DNA of 64,000 nt, taken from the NCBI RefSeq assembly GCF_021650705.1, contig NZ_CP087138.1, positions 1,984,001-2,048,000 of the forward strand, written 5' to 3'. The notes beneath the pieces were generated by a model. The model searched no databases and was not told the origin of the DNA. It worked only from the letters and a program-made list of their open reading frames with translations. Shown in pieces: positions 7,557-17,113 of this stretch (within the stretch, counting starts at the first letter, position 1; the number at the start of each line of letters is the position of its first letter). Origin of the DNA: Pseudomonas sp. KNUC1026 (GTDB lineage Bacteria > Pseudomonadota > Gammaproteobacteria > Pseudomonadales > Pseudomonadaceae). The position numbers were made by a program, and so were the translations under genes.

Positions 7557-9560
7557 CTAAGGGGCAGGTGCTGACGGTGCAAGCTCCAGAATCGACCAGC
7601 CAGCTTTTTCAAGCGCCGCCCTTCGTTTTTGCCCTGCTGCGCCCTCCCCCAATGAACTCTGGCGCATGGCCAAGCACAGCATGTGCGACGGACGAGTCAT
7701 CCCGACGTACATCAGCATCATGTCTTTCTTCGCTGTTTCCTGAGGCCTCTTGGCAGATGCTTTTTTGCCCTCAAGACATGGCATGAGTTTCTGGATGAAG
7801 TGACTGCCCCTGAAGGTCTCCAAGATTATCGTCGCTGCGTGTGTCTTGCCCTTTTCCGAGTGAATGGATGACATCCGGATATCGACGCCGGCGGAGACAT
7901 CCTGGAACCGGTAGGTGTTTACAAGAGATCCCCCTGTCTCTCCGGCTTCGGTGGCAACCGGAGCAGGCTCATAGGCAAGGTACTGGCGGCCCAGGAGTTC
8001 AGCTGCAACACCCTCAGAATCATAGAGCGCGGCTGCAAGGATCATGAGTTTCGGTGCGATGACCTTGACCCAGTCCTGCTGCGTGACTTCGGACGGCACA
8101 AAAAGCATTTGCTGGAGGCACTCGCGGTACTGAGCGAAGGCTTTGGGTTTGGCCGTGAATTTTTCATGTACAGCGGCTTGGTGCCGACCTAGTATCTGAA
8201 CCAGGCTACGAGGGAAAGCCAGCTCACCGAGGTTGATCAGACACGAGGCCAGCAGCTCAACGGCCGAGTTGGCCGTGGGCTCCTTCATCGCATAGCGACG
8301 TGCGATATGTGCGCCCTCGGCGAACGTGCGGGGCTTGAACGACGTCTTAGTCGTGTCAGACCGATAGGATGGCCAATAATGCTCCAAGGCTTTCGGGTAC
8401 TGGTTTGGTTTGAAGTTTTCAAGCCGATGCACGGCGCCGACGGCGAACACTCCCTTCTCGCGGATATTTTCCGGAAGGTGCTTCAGCACCAGCTTTCCGA
8501 ACTCGTCCAGCACTCCGGTTGCATCCTTGTCCGGAAAAACGATGATCGTATTCGGGATGGTGCTGGGTTCCCCTTCAGGCCGCAGCCCTGTCAAACCATC
8601 CGTGATCGGGACATAGGCAAACGGGTTGGCAATCGACGCAATGGCCTGATCAAAGCGGAAGCTACTGGCGATCTCCAGCTGACGCTTTGGGTCAGGGAAC
8701 GGATCTGACAGTGGCGTCTTCTTCTCGAAGATTTCCTGGTTTGGGTCGCCGACGCGAATGACCCGTACATCTGGATCATCGTGAGGAAAGACGCGTTGCA
8801 GTATGCCTGCCTGGTCGGGTTGGGTGTCCTGCATCTCATCGATCAACACGCACGGGAAGCGCAGACGCAATGCGCCGCCCACGGCCGGCTCTTGGTCGAG
8901 TAAGGCGTGGCCCAGCACGAACACTTCATCGAAGCAGAAGTAACCTGCCTTGGCAGCGCCGCTCAGCGATTTCACCACACTTTTGTAGGTGGCAGTGTGT
9001 GGCGCAAAACCGATGTCATCATCCCCCAGTGGATGATCGAAATCGGCAGACCGGACTCGCAAGCTGTGGAGGCTTTTGTGCTTCATCTCAAAGGCCGTCT
9101 TTGCCCCGAAATGCTCGCTATCCGTCAGCTTTCTTCGGCGTGCCTTATGCGTGAGGTGATCGTCAATGGCCTGCAGTGCAATCCCTTTCGAGCGCAACCA
9201 GGGCGAAGCCAAGAATCGTCCGGTGAAACCATGAATAGTGTCGATATAGTGAGGGAAGCGCAGCAGCCGTTGACCTACTTCCGTACCGCCGAGGCGTTTC
9301 TCGATCTCTTCCCTGGCCGCGTTGGTGTGTGAAAGCACGCAGATACCCTGCATACGGCTCTTCCAATGGCGAGCCAGGATGGCCAATTTCGCCACGACCA
9401 GAGTCGTTTTGCCGCTCCCCGGGCAGGCCGCTACATCGATGGTATCCATGGATTTCAAGAAATCACGACGAGGCTCGTCCAGCGTTTCCAGCCCCATGAG
9501 CTTGATGACCCAATCCACATCGGCATCAGTGATGGGGGCAACCAGTTGGCTAAGCGTCAT
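7557..9560 (-). CDS. UvrD-like (superfamily 1) helicase, GajB-like
   Basis: The 667-aa protein carries the SF1A motifs in order: Walker A CPGSGKTT (residues 46-53), motif Ia LSHTNAAREEI, Walker B LIDEMQDTQ, motif III VGDPNQEIF, motif V MSSIHSEKGKTHAA and motif VI YVGMTRPSHML. This is an ATP-driven DNA helicase or translocase fold. Its ATG overlaps the stop of the OLD-family gene (ATGA at 9,557-9,560), the arrangement of gajA-gajB in Gabija defence loci, where the nuclease subunit cleaves DNA when nucleotide is depleted and GajB acts with it. It is longer than the best-studied GajB (about 500 aa), so a related class-2 OLD/UvrD pair is the safer name. Confidence 0.88.
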   Translation of the reverse strand: MTLSQLVAPITDADVDWVIKLMGLETLDEPRRDFLKSMDTIDVAACPGSGKTTLVVAKLAILARHWKSRMQGICVLSHTNAAREEIEKRLGGTEVGQRLLRFPHYIDTIHGFTGRFLASPWLRSKGIALQAIDDHLTHKARRRKLTDSEHFGAKTAFEMKHKSLHSLRVRSADFDHPLGDDDIGFAPHTATYKSVVKSLSGAAKAGYFCFDEVFVLGHALLDQEPAVGGALRLRFPCVLIDEMQDTQPDQAGILQRVFPHDDPDVRVIRVGDPNQEIFEKKTPLSDPFPDPKRQLEIASSFRFDQAIASIANPFAYVPITDGLTGLRPEGEPSTIPNTIIVFPDKDATGVLDEFGKLVLKHLPENIREKGVFAVGAVHRLENFKPNQYPKALEHYWPSYRSDTTKTSFKPRTFAEGAHIARRYAMKEPTANSAVELLASCLINLGELAFPRSLVQILGRHQAAVHEKFTAKPKAFAQYRECLQQMLFVPSEVTQQDWVKVIAPKLMILAAALYDSEGVAAELLGRQYLAYEPAPVATEAGETGGSLVNTYRFQDVSAGVDIRMSSIHSEKGKTHAATIILETFRGSHFIQKLMPCLEGKKASAKRPQETAKKDMMLMYVGMTRPSHMLCLAMRQSSLGEGAAGQKRRAALEKAGWSILELAPSAPAP

Positions 9561-11689
9561 TCGGCGACCTCTTCCAGCGGATCAGCTGAGCCTGCTGGTG
9601 CTGCCGGCACCACGAGGGCGTGAGCCGGGCTGGAGGTTGTGGTCAGTGCGGCACCTCCGGTTGCGTACTCGATCGCGTGGACAACATAAGTGGGCAGCAG
9701 CCCCCGCAGAGTCGAGGCGTCCAAGGTTTTGTTTTCAAACTGCTGGTCGATCAGATCGATCAGGTGCTGGGCTGCGATCGCTTTAGAGGCCCTTTTGAAC
9801 AGTTTGTAGATCGCGGAACACCTTGCATCCTCGGTGGCATAGGTGGCCTGGATCTTGTCGAAAGCTGTCTGCGCCTTCTTCAGCAGCGTGACCTTGGTCT
9901 CCTTGTTTTCGTCAATCTTTTCCTCATTGATAGCCAGATATGCGGCGTGGTGGATTTCCTTCGAAAGCCCCTTGAACGCCAGGTCGTACTCGAGCGTCCA
10001 GTGATCCGCAACGAATGTGCGCACGCATTGCCCGTCACTTTCTGCTCGCTTCTCTCGGTGATCTTTGAGTCCTTTTTCAACGTCCGGCGCAGTGGCACCG
10101 AAGTCTTTCTTCGCGCGCCAGCGTCGATCGGCTTTGTCCGGCCATACAGCCCCTTTGACTCCCTTCAGGCCCAAAATCTCGGGTGCACAATCCGGCATCA
10201 CGTCCATGTCAGTAATGCAGGCGGTAGGCACGGATATCTCGCCCTTGGAGGTGTCTTTTCGCTGCAGGATTTTCGAGTACCGCCGCAAACCAACACCGCC
10301 CACGTTGATGATCGATACGCCATGCTTGGTGAGATCTTTGCCAAGTCGCCGAGCAAGTGAAGGCAGCAGAATGGCTTCGGCATCGCCTTCTACGACCAGC
10401 AAACCCTTGGCGAAGAAAAGCCCCGCTTTGGTCACGTCTAGGAAGCGGCTGAGGAAGCGATAGTCGTCGGCAGCAAGGCAGGTTTGCTCCTCTGCAAGGG
10501 AGAATGCCTGCTGCCGCTGCATCAGAACTAGGTTCTGCAACGGAATTTTCGAGCTCAGGTTGGGGCTATGCGTGGTCAATATGACTTGAACCGGCCTCAA
10601 GCCTGTAGCTGGCTGAGCCGCAGCCTCAAGAAACTCCATCAACTGGAGCTGGCGCTGAGGATGTAGGTGCGCTTCTGGCTCTTCGATGAGGAGCAACGGA
10701 AGTCCGTCGGGCTCTTTACCGAGCAGCAGTAGCTCACAGGCCATGAACAGCACGTTGTTTGAGCCCAGCCCATAAACGCCGCGGGCTTCACCTGTGGTGT
10801 GATCCAACAGCCCCAGCTCCAAACGCTCCAGGATCTGTTTGAGTTTGGCGGGATCCGTTCCCGCCTCCCCGAAACCAATGCGACTTGTCAGTGGCTGGCC
10901 AGCAAGGGAGAGTGGACGCAGGTAGGTGTCGTTGATTTCCTTCTGCGCGGAGACAATGGCGCCGTGGCTGTTCACCATGTGGCGAAGATAGTCACCCATG
11001 CCTGCAATGCTGAGGGCTTCCGCGTCAGCGAGGTCAGCTGGAAGCGCCGCAAGATCGAAGGCACTGCCGGCATCAATATTCGGGAAACTACTCAGTACTT
11101 GAGACAGGCGGGAATTTCTGCCCGGCGACATCTCTCGTTCTGCATCGCGCAGCGGTTTCAGGTACGCGGTGGCCAGTAGTTGCCGTACACCCACGTCCAA
11201 AGATGGGCCTTCTCCATTTTCACCCGAGCGAACCGAGATGTCGACCCATTTACGGATGGAGGCAGAGGCAACGATTCGGCGAGCCGACCAGTGAACGTAT
11301 AGCCTCCCAACGCCACCCTTGTAGGTCACGTACTCAGCGAAAGCGCCGAGTTCCGCAGGGCTCAGTCCCTCCAGAGTACACCTGAGGGTGATGGCTTCCG
11401 CCTGGGTGCCATCGTTGACGATGTGAAAGTCCTCGATCTGTAGCCTGAGGTACTCAGCATCACGTGTCTGCAGAACGTAGCGAATCGCATCGATGACTGC
11501 GGTTTTGCCCGCATCGTTTTCACCTACGAGGGCAGTCACCCCTTCGTTGAACTGGATGTTCAACGCATGACCGCCTTGGCCGAACTGGCGGAAGTTTTCG
11601 ATTTTCAAAGCCGAAAGATACACAGCGCTGCCCTCAACTGGTTCAGTGGCAGGGAGAGGGTTGCTGAGCATCAACCTGGCCGACACCAT
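9557..11689 (-). CDS. OLD-family ATP-dependent endonuclease, GajA-like
   Basis: The 710-aa product has an N-terminal ABC-type ATPase with Walker A GENDAGKT (residues 56-63) and Walker B LPLLLIEEPEAHLHPQ near residue 330. A C-terminal TOPRIM nuclease domain follows: GLLVVEGDAEAILLP supplies the catalytic Glu and ITDMDVMPD the DxD pair. This is the overlapping-lysis-defect architecture shared with GajA. A start at the internal ATG (11,671) is possible. The gene leads a three-gene minus-strand operon and is divergent from a small gene at 11,917. The downstream UvrD-like partner makes a Gabija-like anti-phage function likely; activity has to be inferred. Confidence 0.9.
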   Translation of the reverse strand: MVSARLMLSNPLPATEPVEGSAVYLSALKIENFRQFGQGGHALNIQFNEGVTALVGENDAGKTAVIDAIRYVLQTRDAEYLRLQIEDFHIVNDGTQAEAITLRCTLEGLSPAELGAFAEYVTYKGGVGRLYVHWSARRIVASASIRKWVDISVRSGENGEGPSLDVGVRQLLATAYLKPLRDAEREMSPGRNSRLSQVLSSFPNIDAGSAFDLAALPADLADAEALSIAGMGDYLRHMVNSHGAIVSAQKEINDTYLRPLSLAGQPLTSRIGFGEAGTDPAKLKQILERLELGLLDHTTGEARGVYGLGSNNVLFMACELLLLGKEPDGLPLLLIEEPEAHLHPQRQLQLMEFLEAAAQPATGLRPVQVILTTHSPNLSSKIPLQNLVLMQRQQAFSLAEEQTCLAADDYRFLSRFLDVTKAGLFFAKGLLVVEGDAEAILLPSLARRLGKDLTKHGVSIINVGGVGLRRYSKILQRKDTSKGEISVPTACITDMDVMPDCAPEILGLKGVKGAVWPDKADRRWRAKKDFGATAPDVEKGLKDHREKRAESDGQCVRTFVADHWTLEYDLAFKGLSKEIHHAAYLAINEEKIDENKETKVTLLKKAQTAFDKIQATYATEDARCSAIYKLFKRASKAIAAQHLIDLIDQQFENKTLDASTLRGLLPTYVVHAIEYATGGAALTTTSSPAHALVVPAAPAGSADPLEEVAE

Positions 11690-11916
11690 CCCTCCCTGGA
11701 TGTGCTAGCTATATGCCATGAAAAATCCACTGGGGCTAGACGATTCGGCCGGTTCCTACCGGGGGGCTTGGTCATTCGGCAAACCCGTGTGGGCGTGTAG
11801 CCGTCGCAGGTATCAGTTCAGCCCAAATTGATGGCCGCGTAGCCCGCCCAAGACGCCAAGTTTCATTTACCATGCTGTCGGCCCAGGCCGGGCGCGACCA
11901 GGCCGAAAGCCCCAAT

Positions 11917-12249
11917 ATGCACGGGTGTTTTCGTTTGGCAGCAAAATCACTAACAGCCCGCGAGGCCTATCAAATCCTGCGAGACATTGCCCTAGAGGTT
12001 CGCACGATGCGCCGCATTGGCCAGCAGTCGTGGGCTGAGATCTACTGTGGCTTGATGACTGTGGAGGCCGACGGCTGGGTGCTCACGTTCTACAACGATT
12101 GCGACGCCCTCGATTACTGCGACAGCTGCTACAGCCCTGATGGCCGCAGATACATTTTCAATTCGTCGCAGTCGTACAGCACTGACCCGGTAGAGTTATT
12201 GAGCACTTGGGAGCATGCGCAGCTTGAAAAGCTGTTGAGTGCTTCGTAG
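11917..12249 (+). CDS. Small conserved Pseudomonas protein (possible DUF7693 family)
   Basis: I use the ATG at 11,917 (110 aa); an ATG at 11,872 would add 15 residues. Conserved-looking features are LTAREAYQILRDIALEVRTMRR at the N-terminus and a Cys/Tyr-rich centre (YNDCDALDYCDSCYSPDG), then a C-terminal helix WEHAQLEKLL. I associate this pattern with a small family common in Pseudomonas whose function is unknown; the family name is from memory. The Cys residues (YNDC, DYCDSC) could bind metal. It lies between the Gabija-like operon (divergent) and the HEPN gene (same strand, 83 bases downstream). Confidence 0.65.
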   Translation: MHGCFRLAAKSLTAREAYQILRDIALEVRTMRRIGQQSWAEIYCGLMTVEADGWVLTFYNDCDALDYCDSCYSPDGRRYIFNSSQSYSTDPVELLSTWEHAQLEKLLSAS

Positions 12250-12338
12250 CCGGCGATGAGAGAGTAACAGGGGGTTGGCTTAGTAGGCGGTCGGCTAAGG
12301 CAGCTAAGATAACAAGCTCCTCATCGCGGTGATTGCCC

Positions 12339-13811
12339 ATGGACGATTTCGCCAGCCGTTTTTCTCAGCAGGGTTATGAACCCCACGCCGACGACCGCTC
12401 TCACCTTCTGAAGACATTGAATGAACAGCTCGGCAGCCCAGGTGATGCTCCTCGGCTTCGACGCCTCTATGACTCATTGATCGATGCTGCAGGTGATGCT
12501 GCCGATGAAGGCATTTTGCGGCATGCGACGCAGCTAGCAGACTTAGTGGTTTCGCACGTCGAGCCGGAGAACGGATGTCTCGTTTACTACTCGTGTTCCA
12601 ATGCATGGGCTGAGCTGAGGAAGCTGGAGGTGCAGGATTGGGCGGACGATACCCTTGAGCACCCTGCTCTGCTCAAACAGCTTTATTTCCTGCGTGCCTC
12701 TGTACAGCACTCAGGCTTTAAAGAGCTGGCACCAATGATTCGCTCCAGAATCCACTGCAATCTAGGCAATGCGCTCAGGGCGTGTGGACGCTGGATCGAG
12801 GCGCTCGGGGAATGGCGCAACGCTTTGAACGACAATCCGATCCTGGGTATGGCGCTGGGCAACCTTGGCATTGGCTTGGCTCAATACGGCAGTGCGCTTT
12901 ATGACCCTAATCACACCTATTGGCTCCTTGTGCATGCCCGACGCAAGCTGGCATCAGCCATCGAGGGGGGCGTGGGCCGTGATGGTGCGACCTATCCTGA
13001 AGCGATAGAGTTTTTCAAACGGCATCACGACAGGCTGGCTGAGTCCGTCGACGACGATGGTGACGCAGAGCTGCTGGAGCACAGCCTTGGCTCCTCGAAG
13101 GAGGAAAGGCGTTACCGGCGTTGGTGCCTTGAGGAAGAGTTGTTCCTGAACCCGATGAACGACCTGGGAGCGTTCCCCGCCGCCGCTCAAGACGAGCTGA
13201 GGTTACCCGGTCATGACGCCAAGGCCGGAATCACGTACCTTGGCTTCTACAACCAGCTGAAGCAGGAGTACGGGTTCGCCCGACATTGTCTGTACCTAGG
13301 GGATCACGCCAAACCCGGTCATGTGGCAGACCGGGGCATGTCACTCGCCTTCAATTGCGATTACGCGCTCTATGGCATGGGTCTAGAGCAGATCAAGACT
13401 GCCTATCGCAGCGCCTATTCGTTACTGGATAAGCTTGCCTACTTTATCAACGCCTACTGGAAGCTGGGCATACCCGAGAAGGCGGTAGGCTTTCGGACTG
13501 TATGGTTCAAATCGGACAAAAATGGCCGTCTACTCCAGCCGCGGGTTGTGCGTGATGAATTCATATCTACCCGGAATCTTCCGCTTCGCGCGCTGTATTG
13601 GGTATCCCAGGACATCTACTCCAAGGAGCTAAAGGATGTGGCCCGACCTGATGCTCAGGCGCTTGATGAATTGAGAAACCACCTTGAGCATAAGTACGCC
13701 AAAATCGTGGATTCTTGCCATTGGATTGGCGAGCATTCTGGGGTCTGGAGTGATCACTTAGCATTTGTGCTCGATAGGGATGACCTCTACGCGAAGAGCC
13801 TGTTGATGCTA
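12339..13811 (+). pseudogene. LA2681-type HEPN protein, main part, interrupted by an IS
   Basis: The protein starts MDDFASRF (an ATG 6 bases upstream is also possible). Residues about 50-200 form TPR-like helices (RIHCNLGNALRACGRWIEAL). The C-terminal third is a HEPN domain with the motif LRNHLEHKY, the RxxxxH signature of HEPN ribonucleases. The layout matches LA2681-type HEPN proteins, which occur in conflict systems and are thought to cut RNA. The frame is cut after ...LLML by the IS5-family element, and the rest is at 14,754-14,881. The IS adds its own terminal codons so a slightly truncated protein could still be made; the catalytic motif is upstream of the break. Confidence 0.85.
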
Positions 13812-14660
13812 GGCTCTGTACGAAACCAACTGTTTTAAACATCGTAAAGAGCACGCCAGCGAGACCATAGCGGCAAAGCTCTCCGCCAGCTTGTCGTAGC
13901 GCGTACCAATTCGGCGGTTGTCTTTTAGCCAGCCAAACATCCGCTCGATGATGTTCCGTTGCGCGTATTTCGGCTTGTCGAACAGGCGAGGCAAGCCCGG
14001 TTTCGGCTTGCGCTTCATCATCCGAAGGGGAATGACGGGCTGCATTCGATAGCGGTCGCAGTATTGGCGTAGCGCCTCGGCGTCATAGCCTTTGTCTGCC
14101 AGAAGCCATCTGCAGCGCTTGCGTGGCCGGCCACGAACAGTCGGGAGGTGGGCGCCGTCCAGGAGGGGTTGGGCGTAGTTGATGTCGCTGGCATTGCCGC
14201 CGGAGAGCAGAAAGCGAAGAGGAATGCCGTTAGCGTCGCACAGCATGTGAATCTTGGTCGTGAAGCCCCCGCGGCTGCGGCCTAGAGCATGGTCGGCAGG
14301 TTCGTCAGGCCCCTTTTTACCCGCGCCGGAAGCCGAGCGGGATGCGCGTATGGCGGTCGAGTCAATCATCCAGGTCTTCAGATCGATGCGGCCTTTTTCA
14401 TTGAGCTTCAGTTGCAGCCGTTTGAGCATCTGGCTGAAGACACGTTGGTTTCGCCAATCGCGAAAGCGCTGATAGACGCTTGACCAGGGCCCGAAATCCT
14501 CCGGCATGTCGCGCCATGGTGCTCCCGAACAGAGTACCCACAGGATGCCATTGAGCATCTGCCGGTCATCACGACGCGGGCGGCCTTTGCGCTGCGGGCC
14601 TATGAAAAGATCCGCAATCAAATCCCAAGCTTCATCTGAAATATCGTATCGACTGGCCAT
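13809..14660 (-). CDS. IS5-family transposase (283 aa)
   Basis: This is a single-frame DDE transposase with the first Asp in MIDSTAIRA, the second in LLADKGYDAEA and the Glu in NIIERMFGWLKDNRR; the YREK-like region and a basic RKRCRW stretch are present. The N-terminal DUF4096-type domain (DISDEAWDLIADLF) is typical of the IS427 and IS1031 groups. The gene appears intact. Its stop codon TAG (13,809-13,811) lies in host DNA beyond the IS end, made by the TA target duplication. Confidence 0.93.
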   Translation of the reverse strand: MASRYDISDEAWDLIADLFIGPQRKGRPRRDDRQMLNGILWVLCSGAPWRDMPEDFGPWSSVYQRFRDWRNQRVFSQMLKRLQLKLNEKGRIDLKTWMIDSTAIRASRSASGAGKKGPDEPADHALGRSRGGFTTKIHMLCDANGIPLRFLLSGGNASDINYAQPLLDGAHLPTVRGRPRKRCRWLLADKGYDAEALRQYCDRYRMQPVIPLRMMKRKPKPGLPRLFDKPKYAQRNIIERMFGWLKDNRRIGTRYDKLAESFAAMVSLACSLRCLKQLVSYRA

Positions 14661-14753
14661 CAGAGGATTCCTTTCCCTGGATGGCGGGAGACTCTACGGC
14701 AAATGGCCTGAAGCATGGGCTTGGCTGAGTTTCTGCCAATTACGTACAGAGCC
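13812..14753 (-). mobile_element. Complete IS5-family element, 942 bp, TA target duplication
   Basis: Terminal inverted repeats begin GGCTCTGTACG at 13,812 and end CGTACAGAGCC at 14,753. The host sequence is ...CTA before and TA... after, so a 2-bp TA duplication restores the HEPN reading frame (MLRLSRAAL) when the element is removed. It is inverted relative to the partial copy at 1-113. Confidence 0.93.
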
Positions 14754-14881
14754 TAAGGCTCTCTAGGGCGGCGCTCATCTATCTGTGCTTGGCAATGTAT
14801 TTTGAGGAATCGCAGCATCAGCCTGAGGGGCCGGTTGGGGAGTTGCCAGTCGAGGACTACCCGGACGACCTCAAAACCTGA
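14754..14881 (+). pseudogene. C-terminal remainder of the HEPN gene
   Basis: Removing the IS and one TA joins the frame ...LLML to RLSRAALIYLCLAMYFEESQ and then about 20 acidic residues, to a TGA at 14,879-14,881. The recovered tail is 41 residues long, so the uninterrupted protein would be about 530 aa. The clean join shows that the insertion is recent. The 145 bases after the stop, up to the IS1182 element, hold no gene that I can see. Confidence 0.85.
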
Positions 14882-15026
14882 GGCTGGCGGCGATTGCTCC
14901 GTCATCAAATTTGGCTGAACCAGCCGACAGAGCGAAATTTTGAGTTCGCCGGCGGCAGGCTAGCTTCATCGATTAGGCCTGAATCGCCCCTTGTTTTGTA
15001 GACTTATCTAACGACTGCAAAGGGTT

Positions 15027-16629
15027 GATTCTGTTGAAAAAGTAGATCTCTCACCTGGCCTGCGGCAAAATTGGGTCATCGGCCGGCGGGAGGATTCGCA
15101 GCAGGATGGGACAATTGTCGAGTGGACAGAAGCGGCTGTTTTACTCGTTCAACATAGAAGATCACATCCCAGCAAGTCACCTCCTGCGCAACATTGATCG
15201 ATGTCTCGATCTGAGCGATCTGCGCCATTACCTCGCCGATTTCTACAGCCCGATTGGGCGTCCTTCGATTGATCCTGAACTGATGATTCGCCTGCTGATC
15301 GTGGGCTACTGCTACGGCATTCGCTCCGAGCGCCGGTTGTGCGAAGAGGCTCATTTGAACCTGGCGTATCGCTGGTTTTGCCGTTTGAGCCTCGAAGACG
15401 AAGTCCCCAATCACTCTACGTTTTCCAAAAATCGGCACGGTCGTTTCCGCGATAGCTCGCTGTTTCGTTGGCTATTTAACGAGGTGCTCCGTCGCTGCAT
15501 GGACGCCGGTCTGGTCAAGGGAGAAGGGTTTGCCATGGACGCCAGCGTCATCAAAGCGGATGCCAGTCGCCAGCGTGGAGTGCCCGGCGATGAAAAGGTC
15601 AACTGGAGCGACCCATCGTTAAGTACCCGCGCTGTGCGTGAGTACCTTGAAGCGCTGGATGAAGAAGCCTTGGCCGAGACTCTGCCAAAACGTCTTTCGT
15701 TGACCGATCCTCTTGCTCGCTGGACAGCAGCTCCAGGAGGACCGGCATTCTTCGCTTATTCGACGAACTACCTGATTGATGTCGAGCATGGCGTGATCAT
15801 GGACGTAGAGCCGACGCCTGCTCATCGAACAGCGGAGGTCGAGAGCACCAAGACCATGGTTGAGCGGGTCGAAGAGCAGTTCGATATCAAGCCGGATCGC
15901 CTCATCGGCGATACCGCTTATGGAACCGCACCGATGTTGGCCTGGATGGTGGACGAAAAAGATATTGAGCCACATGTGCCGGTTTGGGACAAAACTGAAC
16001 GCAAGAACGACAGCCTCTCTATTTTTCAATGGAATGAAGAGACGCAGAAGTATCGCTGCCCCACCGGACAGGCCCTGCGCAGTGAGTGGCGTGCCTTCAA
16101 GAACCAGCGTTCACATATCACAAAAGCCGACACCATCATCTTTCGATCACGGCAAACCGACTGCGCTAAATGCTTGATGAAAGAGCGCTGCTGCCCGAAC
16201 ACTTCTTTCCGAAAAATCGCCCGTAGCGCCCATGAAGCGGCGCGAGATGTTGCTCGGCGGATCGCCACGACACCTCAATACGTGTACTCTCGCCATGAGC
16301 GCAAGAAAGTCGAAATGTTGTTCGCTCACCTCAAGCGAATCCTCAGATTGGATCGCTTGCGACTACGCGGCATGAGCGGTGCGAATGATGAATTCACCTT
16401 GGCAGCAGCAGTACAGAATCTGCGGCGACTGGCGAAACTGACCTCTCAAGGGCCGCCAACCACGGGATAGATACGCCCGGAATCAGCAAAAACCCTCAAA
16501 TCAACCCACTGACCAAGTTGCAACGATCAACACAGAACTGAAAAGCCACTCTACGTGGTGAACAGGTTCTTAAGCGACGGCCAACTTCGATGTCTTCCCG
16601 TCTGAAATTCCGACTTTTTCAACAGAATC
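15027..16629 (+). mobile_element. IS1182-family element, 1,603 bp, GGTT target duplication
   Basis: The 17-bp terminal repeats (GATTCTGTTGAAAAAGT) lie at 15,027 and, inverted, end at 16,629. They are flanked by GGTT at 15,023-15,026 and 16,630-16,633, a 4-bp target duplication. The element is complete and contains one transposase gene, so it is probably recently mobile. Confidence 0.9.
15106..16470 (+). CDS. IS1182-family transposase (454 aa)
   Basis: The protein has the N-terminal DUF772-type domain (DLSDLRHYLADFYSPIGRP, then GYCYGIRSERRLCEE) and a DDE core with Asp in FAMDASVIKADAS, Asp in LIGDTAYGTA and Glu in KKVEMLFAHLKRIL. A Cys cluster (DCAKCLMKERCC) before the last motif is typical of IS1182 transposases. 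The gene is intact and fills most of the element at 15,027-16,629. Confidence 0.95.
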   Translation: MGQLSSGQKRLFYSFNIEDHIPASHLLRNIDRCLDLSDLRHYLADFYSPIGRPSIDPELMIRLLIVGYCYGIRSERRLCEEAHLNLAYRWFCRLSLEDEVPNHSTFSKNRHGRFRDSSLFRWLFNEVLRRCMDAGLVKGEGFAMDASVIKADASRQRGVPGDEKVNWSDPSLSTRAVREYLEALDEEALAETLPKRLSLTDPLARWTAAPGGPAFFAYSTNYLIDVEHGVIMDVEPTPAHRTAEVESTKTMVERVEEQFDIKPDRLIGDTAYGTAPMLAWMVDEKDIEPHVPVWDKTERKNDSLSIFQWNEETQKYRCPTGQALRSEWRAFKNQRSHITKADTIIFRSRQTDCAKCLMKERCCPNTSFRKIARSAHEAARDVARRIATTPQYVYSRHERKKVEMLFAHLKRILRLDRLRLRGMSGANDEFTLAAAVQNLRRLAKLTSQGPPTTG

Positions 16630-16801
16630 GGTTGTTAGCAGCCATTCGCGACTGGCTACTATCAACCCAAGGCAGTCCCTCGTGACAGGCGATAGCCAGA
16701 GAAAACGGACGCTATCCTGCGCAGGGCGATAGCTTCCAGGCCGCGAGCTGAGGCACCGAGGGTACGGGATCACCTGAATATGCTTAGGCTGAGAACCATG
16801 A

Positions 16802-17107
16802 GGCGCTGAGCAACGCATCGACGGATCGTCAGATCATCGCGCTCATAGCGACTGGACGCTCACTTCCCTGCCGAAATCATTCTTTGTCTCCGACGCGTTC
16901 ATAGAAAACTACAAGCTCAAAAACCTGATGGCAGTGCGGCTCTCCAAGATTGCCGAGAAGGACAAGCCGATAGCGTTCGTGTTTCTCTACGGCCAACCCG
17001 CAATACGGACGTCGAATGAACGTGACTACGCAAACTTCGATCTGAAGAATCTTGACATGATCGATGTGAACTACGACTGCCCCCTACCACCTAGATACAA
17101 TAAGTAG
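16802..17107 (+). pseudogene. C-terminal gene fragment, family not recognised
   Basis: A plus-strand frame without a start codon reads as normal protein from about 16,850 (SFFVSDAFIENYKLKNLMA, then DKPIAFVFLYGQPAIRTSN) to a TAG at 17,105-17,107. The only in-frame ATG (16,928) is internal and lacks a ribosome site. It looks like the 3' end of a gene whose front was lost when the island was rearranged. The 172 bases between it and the IS1182 element hold nothing recognisable. Confidence 0.5.
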
Positions 17108-17113
17108 ACAGTC

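Noticed and set aside
12158..12606. Minus-strand frames across the start of the HEPN gene
   Set aside because: They lie opposite the HEPN gene, whose protein has recognisable repeats and motif, and they have no ribosome sites.
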